Assembly (NCBI GenBank): GCA_026004015.1
Contig: BPIH01000002.1
Location: 180,859 to 244,858, forward strand
Length of the DNA: 64,000 bases
Direction of reading: 5' to 3'
Source: Chloroflexota bacterium
GTDB lineage: Bacteria > Chloroflexota > Limnocylindria > Limnocylindrales > CSP1-4
The notes beneath the pieces were generated by a model. That model worked only from the letters and a program-made list of their open reading frames with translations, made no database searches and had not been told where the DNA came from. Positions 45,657-53,717 of the stretch are shown piece by piece; the stretch's first letter is position 1, and the number at the start of each line of letters is the position of its first letter. The position numbers and the translations under genes were made by a program.

Positions 45657-46403
45657 TCAGCGACCGCTCCGGGCGATGAAGAAGATCGTCGCTTCGAAGA
45701 GGACGTACATCGTCACCCCGAGGGCCGTCGGGCTGACGATGTCGCCGCCGGGGGTGACCATGGCGGCGAAGATGGCGATGCCGAGGATGACGTAGCGGCG
45801 GGAGCTCCGGAGCCGGGCGCTCGTCACGATCCCGACCCGCGACAGCCCGTAGAGGAGGATCGGGAACTCCATGACGAGCCCGAAGGCGAGGAAGAGGGTC
45901 GTCACGAAGTCGAAGTACGGCCCGGCGGCGAGGTCGCTCCGGAGGGGTCCCCCGGTGAAGCTGAGGAGGAACTGGACGGCGAAGGGGAGGACGATGTAGG
46001 CGACCGCCACGCCGAGGGCGAAGAAGAAGAGGGCGAGCGGCACCCAGGGCCGGACGATCCGCCGCTCCTCGGCGGTCAGGCCGGGGGCGACGAAGGCCCA
46101 GGCCTGGTGGAGGATGACCGGCATCGCCAGGATGACGCCGACGACGACGGCGACCCGGAGGTGGATGACGAAGGCGTCGCCGGGGCCGAGGATCTGGACC
46201 TGCCGGTCCGGGAGGGGGGCGACGAGGATCTCGATGACCCGTTCGGCGAAGACGAAGCCGACCGCGCTCCCGGCGGCGACGGCGAGGACCATCCGGATGA
46301 GCCGGGTCCGGAGCTCGGCGAGGTGGTCGACGAGGGACATGACCTTCTCCTCGCCGACCTCCGCCGGCACCCTCACCTCCGCCGGCAGCACCTCATCGGC
46401 CAT
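45657..46403 (-). CDS. tatC: twin-arginine translocase subunit TatC
   Basis: A 248-residue protein with six membrane helices. Family motifs: MSLVDHLAELRTRLIR at the N-terminus (the glutamate that helps bind the Tat signal), FVAPGLTAEERR, and FGLVMEFPILLYGLSRVG. It exports folded proteins with TatA. It lies 75 bases after tatA. Confidence 0.95.
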   Translation of the reverse strand: MADEVLPAEVRVPAEVGEEKVMSLVDHLAELRTRLIRMVLAVAAGSAVGFVFAERVIEILVAPLPDRQVQILGPGDAFVIHLRVAVVVGVILAMPVILHQAWAFVAPGLTAEERRIVRPWVPLALFFFALGVAVAYIVLPFAVQFLLSFTGGPLRSDLAAGPYFDFVTTLFLAFGLVMEFPILLYGLSRVGIVTSARLRSSRRYVILGIAIFAAMVTPGGDIVSPTALGVTMYVLFEATIFFIARSGR

Positions 46404-46478
46404 CGCCTCGGGCCCTCGACGCCCGTCCGCGCGGGCGGTGACGCGGCCGTCGCTCGGCCGCGGCGTCGTCGTCTCGGA

Positions 46479-46763
46479 TCACGAACCGGTCTGGCCGGGC
46501 CGCTCGCCTCCGCTCGTCCCGCCGTCGGCCCCGGCCACGCCGCCGCTGCCGCCCGTCGGCGTCCCCGACCCGCCGCCGGGCGCCGCGGACTGGCCGGCGG
46601 GCTCGCCGCGGGCGGCCGAGGTAACGTCGCTCGCGGCCTGGCGGAACTCGCGGATGGCCCGCCCGAGGGCACTGCCGACCTCGGGGAGCTTGCCGGGCCC
46701 GAGGATGATGAGGGCGAGGAGGAGGATGAGGATCAGCTCCCCCGGACCGAGATTGAAGGGCAT
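46479..46763 (-). CDS. tatA: twin-arginine translocase subunit TatA
   Basis: A 94-residue protein: one N-terminal helix (GPGELILILLLALIILGPGK), the FGxKxLP-like hinge GPGKLPEVG and an amphipathic helix (SALGRAIREFRQAASD). The tail is a disordered Gly/Ser/Thr stretch. GAGGAAG precedes the ATG. Confidence 0.93.
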   Translation of the reverse strand: MPFNLGPGELILILLLALIILGPGKLPEVGSALGRAIREFRQAASDVTSAARGEPAGQSAAPGGGSGTPTGGSGGVAGADGGTSGGERPGQTGS

Positions 46764-46853
46764 GTCGCTTCCTCGAACGCGTCGTGTCGGGGTCGGGTCG
46801 GCGCGGCCGCCGTCGCAGGGGTTCCTGACGGCCGATCCGTCCGCCCCGCCCGC

Positions 46854-47751
46854 CTACGATAGCACAGCGAGCCTCGCCGACCACGCGGCGGCCGCCTCGG
46901 CGAGGCGCTCGGCGACGTCCCGGCGCCGCGGCCGCTCCCCGCCGGGGGGCGCCCCCCGGGCCGCGTCGGCGATGCCTCGGGAGACGTTGACGAGGAGCCC
47001 GCCGCCTGGACGACCCCCGGCCGGGGCTTGGCGGGCCGGCCCCGCCTCGAGCACGGCCGCCACGTCGCCGCCCTGGGCCCCGACCCCCGGAACGAGGAAG
47101 GCCGTCCCCGGGACGGCGTCGCGGATTCCCCGGAGCTCGGCGGGCGCCGTGGCCCCGACGACGAGCCCGAGGCGGTCGGCGATCGCCCCAGGCGAGAGCG
47201 AGGCGGGCGACCCGGAGGTAGAGGGGTTCGCCGGCGACGGCGAGGTCCTGGATCTCGGCGCCGCTCGGGTTCGAGGTCCGGCAGAGGACGTAGACGAAGC
47301 GGTCGCCGCGCTCGAGGAAGGGCTCGAGGGCGTCCCGGCCGAGGTACGGATTCAGGGTGACCGCGTCGGCCCCGAGGCCGTCGAAGAGGGCGACGGCCTG
47401 GCGGGCCGCCGTCGAGCCGATGTCGGCCCGCTTCGCGTCGGCGATGAAGGGGCAGTCGGCGGGGAGCCGAGCCCGGAGCCGCTCGAGGGCCGCCAGCCCG
47501 GCCGAGCCGAAGGCCTCGAAGAAGGCGAGGTTCGCCTTGACCGCCGCCGCGTGGGGTGCGGCCGCCTCGAGAAGGAGCGAGGCGAAGGCCTCGACGCCCC
47601 GGCGGTCGGCCCGGAAACCGGCCGGCAGGCGCGCCGGGTCGGGATCGAGGCCGAGGCAGAGGACCGAGCCGACGGCAGCGGTCCGGACGGCGAGCCGGTC
47701 GAGGTAGCCGCCGGAGGCGGGTTCGCCGCCGGACGGCTGACGCGGAGCCAT
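46854..47751 (-). CDS. pyrF: orotidine-5'-phosphate decarboxylase, one frameshift
   Basis: The last step of UMP synthesis. The N-terminal part has LCLGLDPDPARLP, VKANLAFFEAFG and the catalytic FIADAKRADIGSTA (D-x-K-x-x-D). After VARLA the frame changes near 47187: dropping one base from a TGGGG run gives AIADRLGLVVGATAPAELRG, VPGVGAQGGD and LLVNVSRGI, which ends at 46854. The reconstructed protein has about 298 residues, as in the type 2 subfamily. It follows the TolB-like gene after 7 bases. Confidence 0.87.
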
Positions 47752-47758
47752 GGCCGAC

Positions 47759-49009
47759 CTACGGGGCCGTCGCCGACGGGCCCGGGCTCCCGACCGCCCC
47801 GTCCGAGGGGCGGATGGTCGGGGTCTCGCTCGGCGGCGGAGACGGCGGCAGCTCGTCGGCGGGGATGAACCAGTCGGGTCGGGAGGCGCCGTCGAGGCCG
47901 CTGACCCTCGTCAGGTCGAGGACGTCCCCGACCCGCCAGTTCGGGGCCTCGCCGTCGAGGCCCACCATCCGGAGGTCGACGATCTGACCGCTGAGGTGGA
48001 GGAAGGCGATGGCGTCGCCCCGCGGCGACCAGGTCGGCGACCAGGAGCGGCCGTCGTCGGTGAGGCGGAGGAGCTCGACCCCCGTCCGGGCGTCGAGGAC
48101 GACGACGTCGGTGCCGAAGGGGCCCGTCTTCGTCGCTGCCAGATAGCGGCCGTCGGGCGACCATGACGGGGCGAGATAGCCGGGGCCGGTCACCGCGGCG
48201 CTCTTCTTCGTGTCCGGGTCGTAGCGCCAGATGGCGGGCGCGCCGTTCCGGCCTTGACGATCGTTGCGGACGTAGGCGACGAGGGCCCCGTCGGGGCGCC
48301 AGGCGGGATCCTGGTGGCCGAAGGGGGCCGTCTGGGGCGCACCGGTCGCCCGGCTGAGCTTCTTCGTCGTCGGATCGAAGAACTGGAGGACGACGTCGCT
48401 CTTGCTCGGATCCGGGCCGTCCGAGACGAGGGCGATGGGCCGGCCGGCCGGGCCCGGATCGGGCTCTCGGATCCAGTAGAACCAGGTGTAGCGGCCCGCG
48501 CGGAAGCGCCCGCTCAGGACCTCCTCCTCGCCGGTCCCGTCGGGCCGGATCCGCATGAGGACGGGGACGGTGAGGGTGTACCAGGTCGCCCGACCCTGGG
48601 CCGGGTAGAGGCCCCGCTCCTCGTGCCGCCGCACGAAGTAGATCCAGGCGCCGTCGGGGGACCAGGCCGGTTCGGCGTCGGAGCCGGAGCGGGTGAGGCG
48701 GCGGACGTTCGTCCCACTCTGGACCCAGATGTCGCCCTGCTTGACGTAGACGATGGAGCCCGGGACGTCGGCCCGCGGGTCGGGGATGACGACGTCCGAG
48801 GGAGCCGGGGTGATGGCCGGCCCGCCGTTCCCACCGTTGCCGCCACCGCCGACGGTCACCGGCAGTCGACCGGAGAAGAGGCCGACCGTCGCCACGGCGA
48901 CGACGACGAGGAGGACGGCGGCCCCGATCGGGGCCAGGGTCGGCCCTCCGGGTCCGACGCCGTACGGGTCGTTGCGCCTCGGCCGCCCGAGGCCGGCGGG
49001 GTTGCCCAT
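47759..49009 (-). CDS. TolB-like beta-propeller (PD40 repeat) membrane-anchored protein
   Basis: A 416-residue protein. One N-terminal helix (LAPIGAAVLLVVVAVATVGL, residue 26 on) anchors an extracytoplasmic propeller with repeats of the kind AEPAWSPDGAWIYFVR, DPAWRPDGALVAYVRN, APSWSPDGRYLAATK and SPTWSPRGDAIAFLH. Such propellers bind proteins or polymers; no partner is known here. The tail is Pro/Ser-rich. The ATG overlaps the recJ stop (TGATG). Confidence 0.85.
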   Translation of the reverse strand: MGNPAGLGRPRRNDPYGVGPGGPTLAPIGAAVLLVVVAVATVGLFSGRLPVTVGGGGNGGNGGPAITPAPSDVVIPDPRADVPGSIVYVKQGDIWVQSGTNVRRLTRSGSDAEPAWSPDGAWIYFVRRHEERGLYPAQGRATWYTLTVPVLMRIRPDGTGEEEVLSGRFRAGRYTWFYWIREPDPGPAGRPIALVSDGPDPSKSDVVLQFFDPTTKKLSRATGAPQTAPFGHQDPAWRPDGALVAYVRNDRQGRNGAPAIWRYDPDTKKSAAVTGPGYLAPSWSPDGRYLAATKTGPFGTDVVVLDARTGVELLRLTDDGRSWSPTWSPRGDAIAFLHLSGQIVDLRMVGLDGEAPNWRVGDVLDLTRVSGLDGASRPDWFIPADELPPSPPPSETPTIRPSDGAVGSPGPSATAP

Positions 49010-50868
49010 CACGCCTCGCGAATCGATCCCGCACCGGGGCCGCCGACGGTGCCGCCGACCGTGCCGCCTCTCGCCCCGGCAACCGTCGCCTCCCCGGCTG
49101 GACCTGCTCGACCCGCGAGCCCGGCCCGGCCGGCCAGCCCGGCGAGCCCGGCGAGCTTGGCGAGCTCGCCGACGAGGCCGCTCGAGGCGAGGTCGCGGAT
49201 CTCGAGCTGGAGGGCTTCGATCCCCCCGAAGATACGGCTCGCCACCCGGGCGACGACGTCGACCCGGTCGCCCTCGGCGAGGCGCCCGGCGAGGTCGTCC
49301 CTTCCGAAGGCGATGGCGTCGAGGACGTCGGGCCGCCGCCGCAGGACGAGCTGGGTGTGACCGCCGTTGACGGACCGGACCCGGGCCACCTCGAGGCCGC
49401 AGACGGCGACGAGCGGCTCTGGATTGCCGGGACCCGTGGGAGCGAGGAGGGCGAGCTCCCGGACGAGGCCGTAGTCGACTCGCGACGGCGGCAGGACGAG
49501 GTCGACGGGCAGGACCGGTCGCGGATCCGGCGGGCCGGCCGAGGCGACGAGGGCGGTGAAGCGCTCGACGAAGACCGGCCAGCGCTCGACCTCGATCTCG
49601 AAGCCCGCCGCCCCCGGATGGCCGCCGTAGCGGACGAAGAGGTCCCGGCAGGCGTCGAGGAGAGCGGCGAGGTCGAGGCCCGGGCCGCTTCGGCACGAGG
49701 CGCGGATGAGGGACCCGAGCTCGGCACCGACGACGGCCGGGCGGCCGGTCTCCTCGGCGAGGCGCGCGGCGGCGAGGCCGACGATACCGACCGGCCACGG
49801 CCCGCGGGTCACGACGGCCACCCCGTCACCCGGGGGAACGGCCGCCCGGGCGGCCTCGACGACCTCCCGGGTGAGATCGCGGCGCGTCGCGTTCGCCGCT
49901 TCGAGTCGGGCCGCCAGCTCGCGGGCCTCGGCCGGGTCGTCGGTGAGGAGGAGGCGGGCGGCTTCGGTCGCCTCGCCGATCCGGCCGGCCGCGTTCAGGC
50001 GGGGCGCGATGGCGTAGGCAATGGTGTCGAGGTCGAGGGGCCGGTCGCGGAGGCCGGCGACCGCGAGGAGGGCGGCGATCCCCGGGCGCGGCCGCTCGGC
50101 GAGGGCCTGGAGACCGAGCCGGGCGATGGCTCGGTTCTCGCCCAGGACCGGGGCGAGGTCGGCGACGGTGCCGATGGTGGCCAGATCGACCCCGTCGACG
50201 ACGCCGGCGGCATCCCCGCCGAGGGCGTCACGAAGGAGCCCGGCGATCTTGAAGGCGACCCCGCTCCCGGCGAGGCGTCGATCCGGGTAGTCGACCTCGG
50301 GCCGATGGGGGTTGACGACGGCGAGGGCCGGCGGCAGCTCGTCGGGCAGGCGGTGGTGATCGGTGACGACGACGTCGATCGCGGCCGCCCGAGCGAGCTC
50401 GATCTCGCGATGGCTCGTCGAGCCGGTGTCGACGGTGACGATGAGGGACGCCCCGGCGTCTCGGGCGGCCTCGACGGCGCGGACGGAGAGACCGTGCCCC
50501 TCCTCGAGGCGCGACGGGACGTACGGGACGGCGTCGATGCCGAGGGCACGGCAGGTCCGAACGACGATGGCGAGCCCCGTCAGACCGTCGGCGTCGAAGT
50601 CGCCGAAGACGAGGATGCGTTCCCCGTCGTCCCGCGCCCGTCGGAAGCGATCGACGACGAGCTCGGCGTCGGGCAGGAGGCGGGGGTCGTGCAGCCCGGC
50701 CGTCGGATCGCCGAAGAAGCTCGCCGCCCCGGCCGGATCGGTGACGCCGCGGCCGGCGAGGATGGCCGCCACCCGCTCGCTCGCCCCCCGCTCCCGGACG
50801 GCGGCGACGAAGGCTGGATCGAGGGGAACGGGATCGCGCGGTAGCCAGCGGAAGCGCGGTTCGACCAC
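49009..50868 (-). CDS. recJ: single-stranded-DNA-specific exonuclease RecJ
   Basis: A DHH-family 5'-3' exonuclease of about 619 residues. Motifs: FGDFDADGLTG (DHH motif I), VTVDTG, VVTDHHRLPD (motif III), IAPRLNAAGRIG, and GGHPGAAGFEIE (DHHA1). The C-terminus after residue 560 is a Leu-Ala-Gly/Arg-Ala-Gly repeat (LAKLAGLAGLAGRAGLAGRA) and a Gly-rich tail, not part of the enzyme. I prefer GTG 50868 (VEPRFRWLP), six bases after CAGACT; a longer ATG reading from 50895 exists. Confidence 0.92.
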   Translation of the reverse strand: MVEPRFRWLPRDPVPLDPAFVAAVRERGASERVAAILAGRGVTDPAGAASFFGDPTAGLHDPRLLPDAELVVDRFRRARDDGERILVFGDFDADGLTGLAIVVRTCRALGIDAVPYVPSRLEEGHGLSVRAVEAARDAGASLIVTVDTGSTSHREIELARAAAIDVVVTDHHRLPDELPPALAVVNPHRPEVDYPDRRLAGSGVAFKIAGLLRDALGGDAAGVVDGVDLATIGTVADLAPVLGENRAIARLGLQALAERPRPGIAALLAVAGLRDRPLDLDTIAYAIAPRLNAAGRIGEATEAARLLLTDDPAEARELAARLEAANATRRDLTREVVEAARAAVPPGDGVAVVTRGPWPVGIVGLAAARLAEETGRPAVVGAELGSLIRASCRSGPGLDLAALLDACRDLFVRYGGHPGAAGFEIEVERWPVFVERFTALVASAGPPDPRPVLPVDLVLPPSRVDYGLVRELALLAPTGPGNPEPLVAVCGLEVARVRSVNGGHTQLVLRRRPDVLDAIAFGRDDLAGRLAEGDRVDVVARVASRIFGGIEALQLEIRDLASSGLVGELAKLAGLAGLAGRAGLAGRAGPAGEATVAGARGGTVGGTVGGPGAGSIREA

Positions 50869-50943
50869 GTGCTCAGTCTGCCAGGGCGGACCCATCGGCG
50901 ACTCGTCGCCGCCCGGAGCGGGTCGATCCTTCGTCGGGCGCCC

Positions 50944-52281
50944 TCACCGGGCCGGTCGTCGCGCAAGCCGCCCGCCGGCTGCCGGTCGGCCGGCTCGCTC
51001 GTCCTCCCAGAGCTGCCAGGTCACGAGGATCTGGCTGGCATTGAAGATGGAGGAGTACGTGCCCGAGACGATGCCGATGACCATGGCCAGGACGAAGGTT
51101 CGGATCGTCTCGCCCCCGAAGAGGAGGAGGGTGAGGAGGACGAGGACGGTCGTGAAGCTCGTGTTGATCGAGCGGCCCAAGGTCTGGAGGATGGAGTGGT
51201 TGACGATCCGGTCGAAGGGCTCGCCCGAGTGCCGGGCCCGGTTCTCGCGGATCCGGTCGAAGACGACGATGGTGTCGTGGACGGAAAAGCCGATGACGGT
51301 GAGCATCGCCGTCACGAAGAGGCCGTCGATCTCGATCCGGAAGAAGGTTCCGAGGATGGCGAAGATGCCGACCACGACGACGACGTCGTGGAGGAGGGCG
51401 ACGAGGGCCGCCACTCCCATCTTCACGTCGTGGAAGCGGAAGGTGATCCAGAGCAGGATCCCGAGGGAGCCGATGAGGATGAGGACGAGGGCCTGCTGGA
51501 CGAGGTCGGCGCTCACGACGGGGCCGATGGTCGTCAGGGAGGCCTGCTCGGCGATGGGGCCGAAGCGGTCCTGGAGGGCGGCCGCGACCTCGCCGAGGCG
51601 GCCCTGGGTCGGGATGGCGCCGGCCCCGGGGGCCGCCGGCGACGGGCTCGGGCTCGGCGAGGGGGAGGCGGCGGGCGAGGGGCTCGCCGACGGGCTCGGG
51701 CTCGGCGAGGCGGTCGGTTCGGGCGAGGAGGAGGCGGCCGGACTCGCGCTCGGCGAGGCCTCGGGCGAGGGGCTGGCGGACGGCGACTCGCTCGGCGAGG
51801 CGGTCGGTTCGGGCGAGGAGGAGGCGGCCGGACTCGCGCTCGGCGAGGCCTCGGGCGAGGGGCTGGCGGACGGCGACTCGCTCGGCGCTGGCGATGGGGA
51901 GGCGACGGGCGCGCTCGGGACCGGGGAGGGACTGGGGCTGGTCGCCGGGCTGGGGCTCTGGGAGGGGCTCGGGCTCGGCGACGGCGGCGGCGTCGCCAGG
52001 TCGACGGGCTCCGTCCGGATCTCGAAGAAGCCCGACGGCTGCTTCGTCACCGTCGTGCTCGTGAAGCCCTTCTCGGCGAAAACCGCCGCCACCTCTTGTG
52101 AGGAGACGTCGGGGTTCTCGAAGCGGATAACCCACCGCGTGCCGCCGGTGTAGTCGATGGTGAAGCGGAGACCCACGTCGCCCCCGGTGATGGGCGTCAG
52201 AAGGATGAAGAGGAGGCCGGGGACGGTGACGAGGAGGGAGAAGGCGTAGAACCAGCGTCGCTTGCCGACGACGTCAAACAC
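50944..52281 (-). CDS. secF: protein translocase subunit SecF with a long Pro/Ser insertion
   Basis: Six membrane helices and the SecF motifs FTIDYTGGTRW, TVIGFSVHDTIVVFDRIREN and LLTLLLFGGETIRTF identify the subunit that, with SecD, uses the proton gradient to pull secreted proteins across the membrane. Between helix 1 and the rest of the periplasmic domain lies a stretch of about 125 residues of Pro, Ser, Ala and Glu (residues 98-222), unusual for SecF; the total is 445 residues. The start overlaps the secD stop by 8 bases. Confidence 0.94.
   Translation of the reverse strand: MFDVVGKRRWFYAFSLLVTVPGLLFILLTPITGGDVGLRFTIDYTGGTRWVIRFENPDVSSQEVAAVFAEKGFTSTTVTKQPSGFFEIRTEPVDLATPPPSPSPSPSQSPSPATSPSPSPVPSAPVASPSPAPSESPSASPSPEASPSASPAASSSPEPTASPSESPSASPSPEASPSASPAASSSPEPTASPSPSPSASPSPAASPSPSPSPSPAAPGAGAIPTQGRLGEVAAALQDRFGPIAEQASLTTIGPVVSADLVQQALVLILIGSLGILLWITFRFHDVKMGVAALVALLHDVVVVVGIFAILGTFFRIEIDGLFVTAMLTVIGFSVHDTIVVFDRIRENRARHSGEPFDRIVNHSILQTLGRSINTSFTTVLVLLTLLLFGGETIRTFVLAMVIGIVSGTYSSIFNASQILVTWQLWEDERAGRPAAGGRLARRPAR
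51700..51887. repeat. 90-bp tandem duplication inside secF
   Basis: A 90-base unit is repeated twice in a row (CGGTCGGTTCGGGCGAGGAG at 51711 and 51801) and encodes a 30-residue Ser/Pro/Ala/Glu block. The copies look identical, so the duplication is recent or maintained. Confidence 0.8.
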
Positions 52282-53635
52282 GGCTCCGGGCCTCCCCCTT
52301 CGTGCCCCGGGGCAGAGGCCGAGCGACGAACTCCGCCTCCGAGACGCCGTAGAGACTCGCCCGTCGCGCCCAGTCCCGGGCGACGACGAAGCGGAGGATC
52401 GTCCGGGTGACCGTGATGGCCGTGAACATCGAGATGAGGACGCCGATCATGAGGACGAGGGCGAAGCCGCGGATGACCGACGAGCCGAACCAGAAGAGGA
52501 TGAAGGCGGTGATGAGGCTCGACACGTTCGAGTCGAGGATCGAGTTCCAGGCCCGGCTGAAGCCGGCCTCGATGGCCGCCGTCAGCGACTTCCCGGCCCG
52601 CACCTCCTCCTTCGTCCGCTCGAAGATGAGGATGTTCGCGTCGACGGCCATGCCGACCGAAAGGACGAAGCCGGCGATCCCGGCCAGGGTCAGGGTGACC
52701 GGCACGAGCCGGAAGACGGCGAGGACGAGGAGGGCGTAGTAGAGGAGGGCGAGGCCGGCGAGGAGGCCCGGCAGCCGGTAGTGGACGAGCATGAAGACGA
52801 AGACCAGGCCGATCCCGATGACGGCCGCCACGATGCTCTGGCGGAGGAACTGCTCGCCGAGGGTCGGCGCGATCTGCTCGATGGAGACTTCCTGGATCGG
52901 GAACGGGAGTGAGCCGTAGCGGAGGACGGTGACGAGGTTCGTCGCCTCAGCGAGGGTGAAGCCGGCACCGCCACCGGTGATCTGACCCTGACCGCCGGTA
53001 ATCGGGCTCCGGATGACGGGGGCCGAGATGACGACGTTGTCGAGGACGATGGCGAACTGGCGGCCGACGTTCTTCGATGTGTACTCGGCGAAGAGCCGGG
53101 CCCCTTCGCTCTTGAGGGTGAAGTCGACGGCCCGTTGTCCAAGCTGGTCGGTCCCGAGGCTCGCGCTGGCGATCTCCTCGCCACCGAAGAGGGGCGGGCA
53201 GGTCGTCAGGTCGAGGGTCATCCCGTCCTGGATCGTCGTCGGGCAGCTTCCCTCGATGGGCACGAACTCGAGCTTGCCGGTCTGACCGACGAGCTTGCGG
53301 ACGGCCTCGGGGTCCGAGACGCCGGGGATCTCGACGACGATCCGGTCGGTGCCCTGGGTAACGACGACGGGCTCGGCGACGCCGATGGCGTTCACCCGGC
53401 GCTCCACGATGTCGCGGATGACGTTGAGATCGGCCTGGCCGGGCTGGCGGCCCTCGGCGGGGAGGGCCTGGTACTCGACCCGGAGACCGCCCTCCAGGTC
53501 GAGGCCGAGCTTCGTCTCGAGGACCCGCCAGTCGCCGGTCGGGTCGCCCCAGGGGACGCGGACACCGGGCACGAAGTCGACGACGAGCGCGGCGAGACCG
53601 AGGACGGCGATGAGGAATGGGAGGGCGCGTCGCAT
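52274..53635 (-). CDS. secD: protein translocase subunit SecD
   Basis: A 453-residue protein with an N-terminal helix, the periplasmic domains (LGLDLEGGLRVEYQA, RRVNAIGVAEPVV, VEIPGVSDPEAVRKLVGQTG) and five C-terminal helices with the motifs AGIAGFVLSVGMAVDANILI and FERTKEEVRAGKS. secD-secF form a coupled pair. A TATAGT box lies 8 bases before the ATG. Confidence 0.96.
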   Translation of the reverse strand: MRRALPFLIAVLGLAALVVDFVPGVRVPWGDPTGDWRVLETKLGLDLEGGLRVEYQALPAEGRQPGQADLNVIRDIVERRVNAIGVAEPVVVTQGTDRIVVEIPGVSDPEAVRKLVGQTGKLEFVPIEGSCPTTIQDGMTLDLTTCPPLFGGEEIASASLGTDQLGQRAVDFTLKSEGARLFAEYTSKNVGRQFAIVLDNVVISAPVIRSPITGGQGQITGGGAGFTLAEATNLVTVLRYGSLPFPIQEVSIEQIAPTLGEQFLRQSIVAAVIGIGLVFVFMLVHYRLPGLLAGLALLYYALLVLAVFRLVPVTLTLAGIAGFVLSVGMAVDANILIFERTKEEVRAGKSLTAAIEAGFSRAWNSILDSNVSSLITAFILFWFGSSVIRGFALVLMIGVLISMFTAITVTRTILRFVVARDWARRASLYGVSEAEFVARPLPRGTKGEARSRV

Positions 53636-53649
53636 CGGGCGGCACTATA
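53633..53649 (-). promoter_or_regulatory. leaderless promoter of secD
   Basis: TATAGT at 53649-53644, eight bases before the ATG at 53635. Confidence 0.55.
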
Positions 53650-53717
53650 CCAGCCGTCGGTGCCGATCGCGGGAGCGCCGGGTCGGCGGGTGGCGCGGGC
53701 GGCCCCGACGGCCCCCT

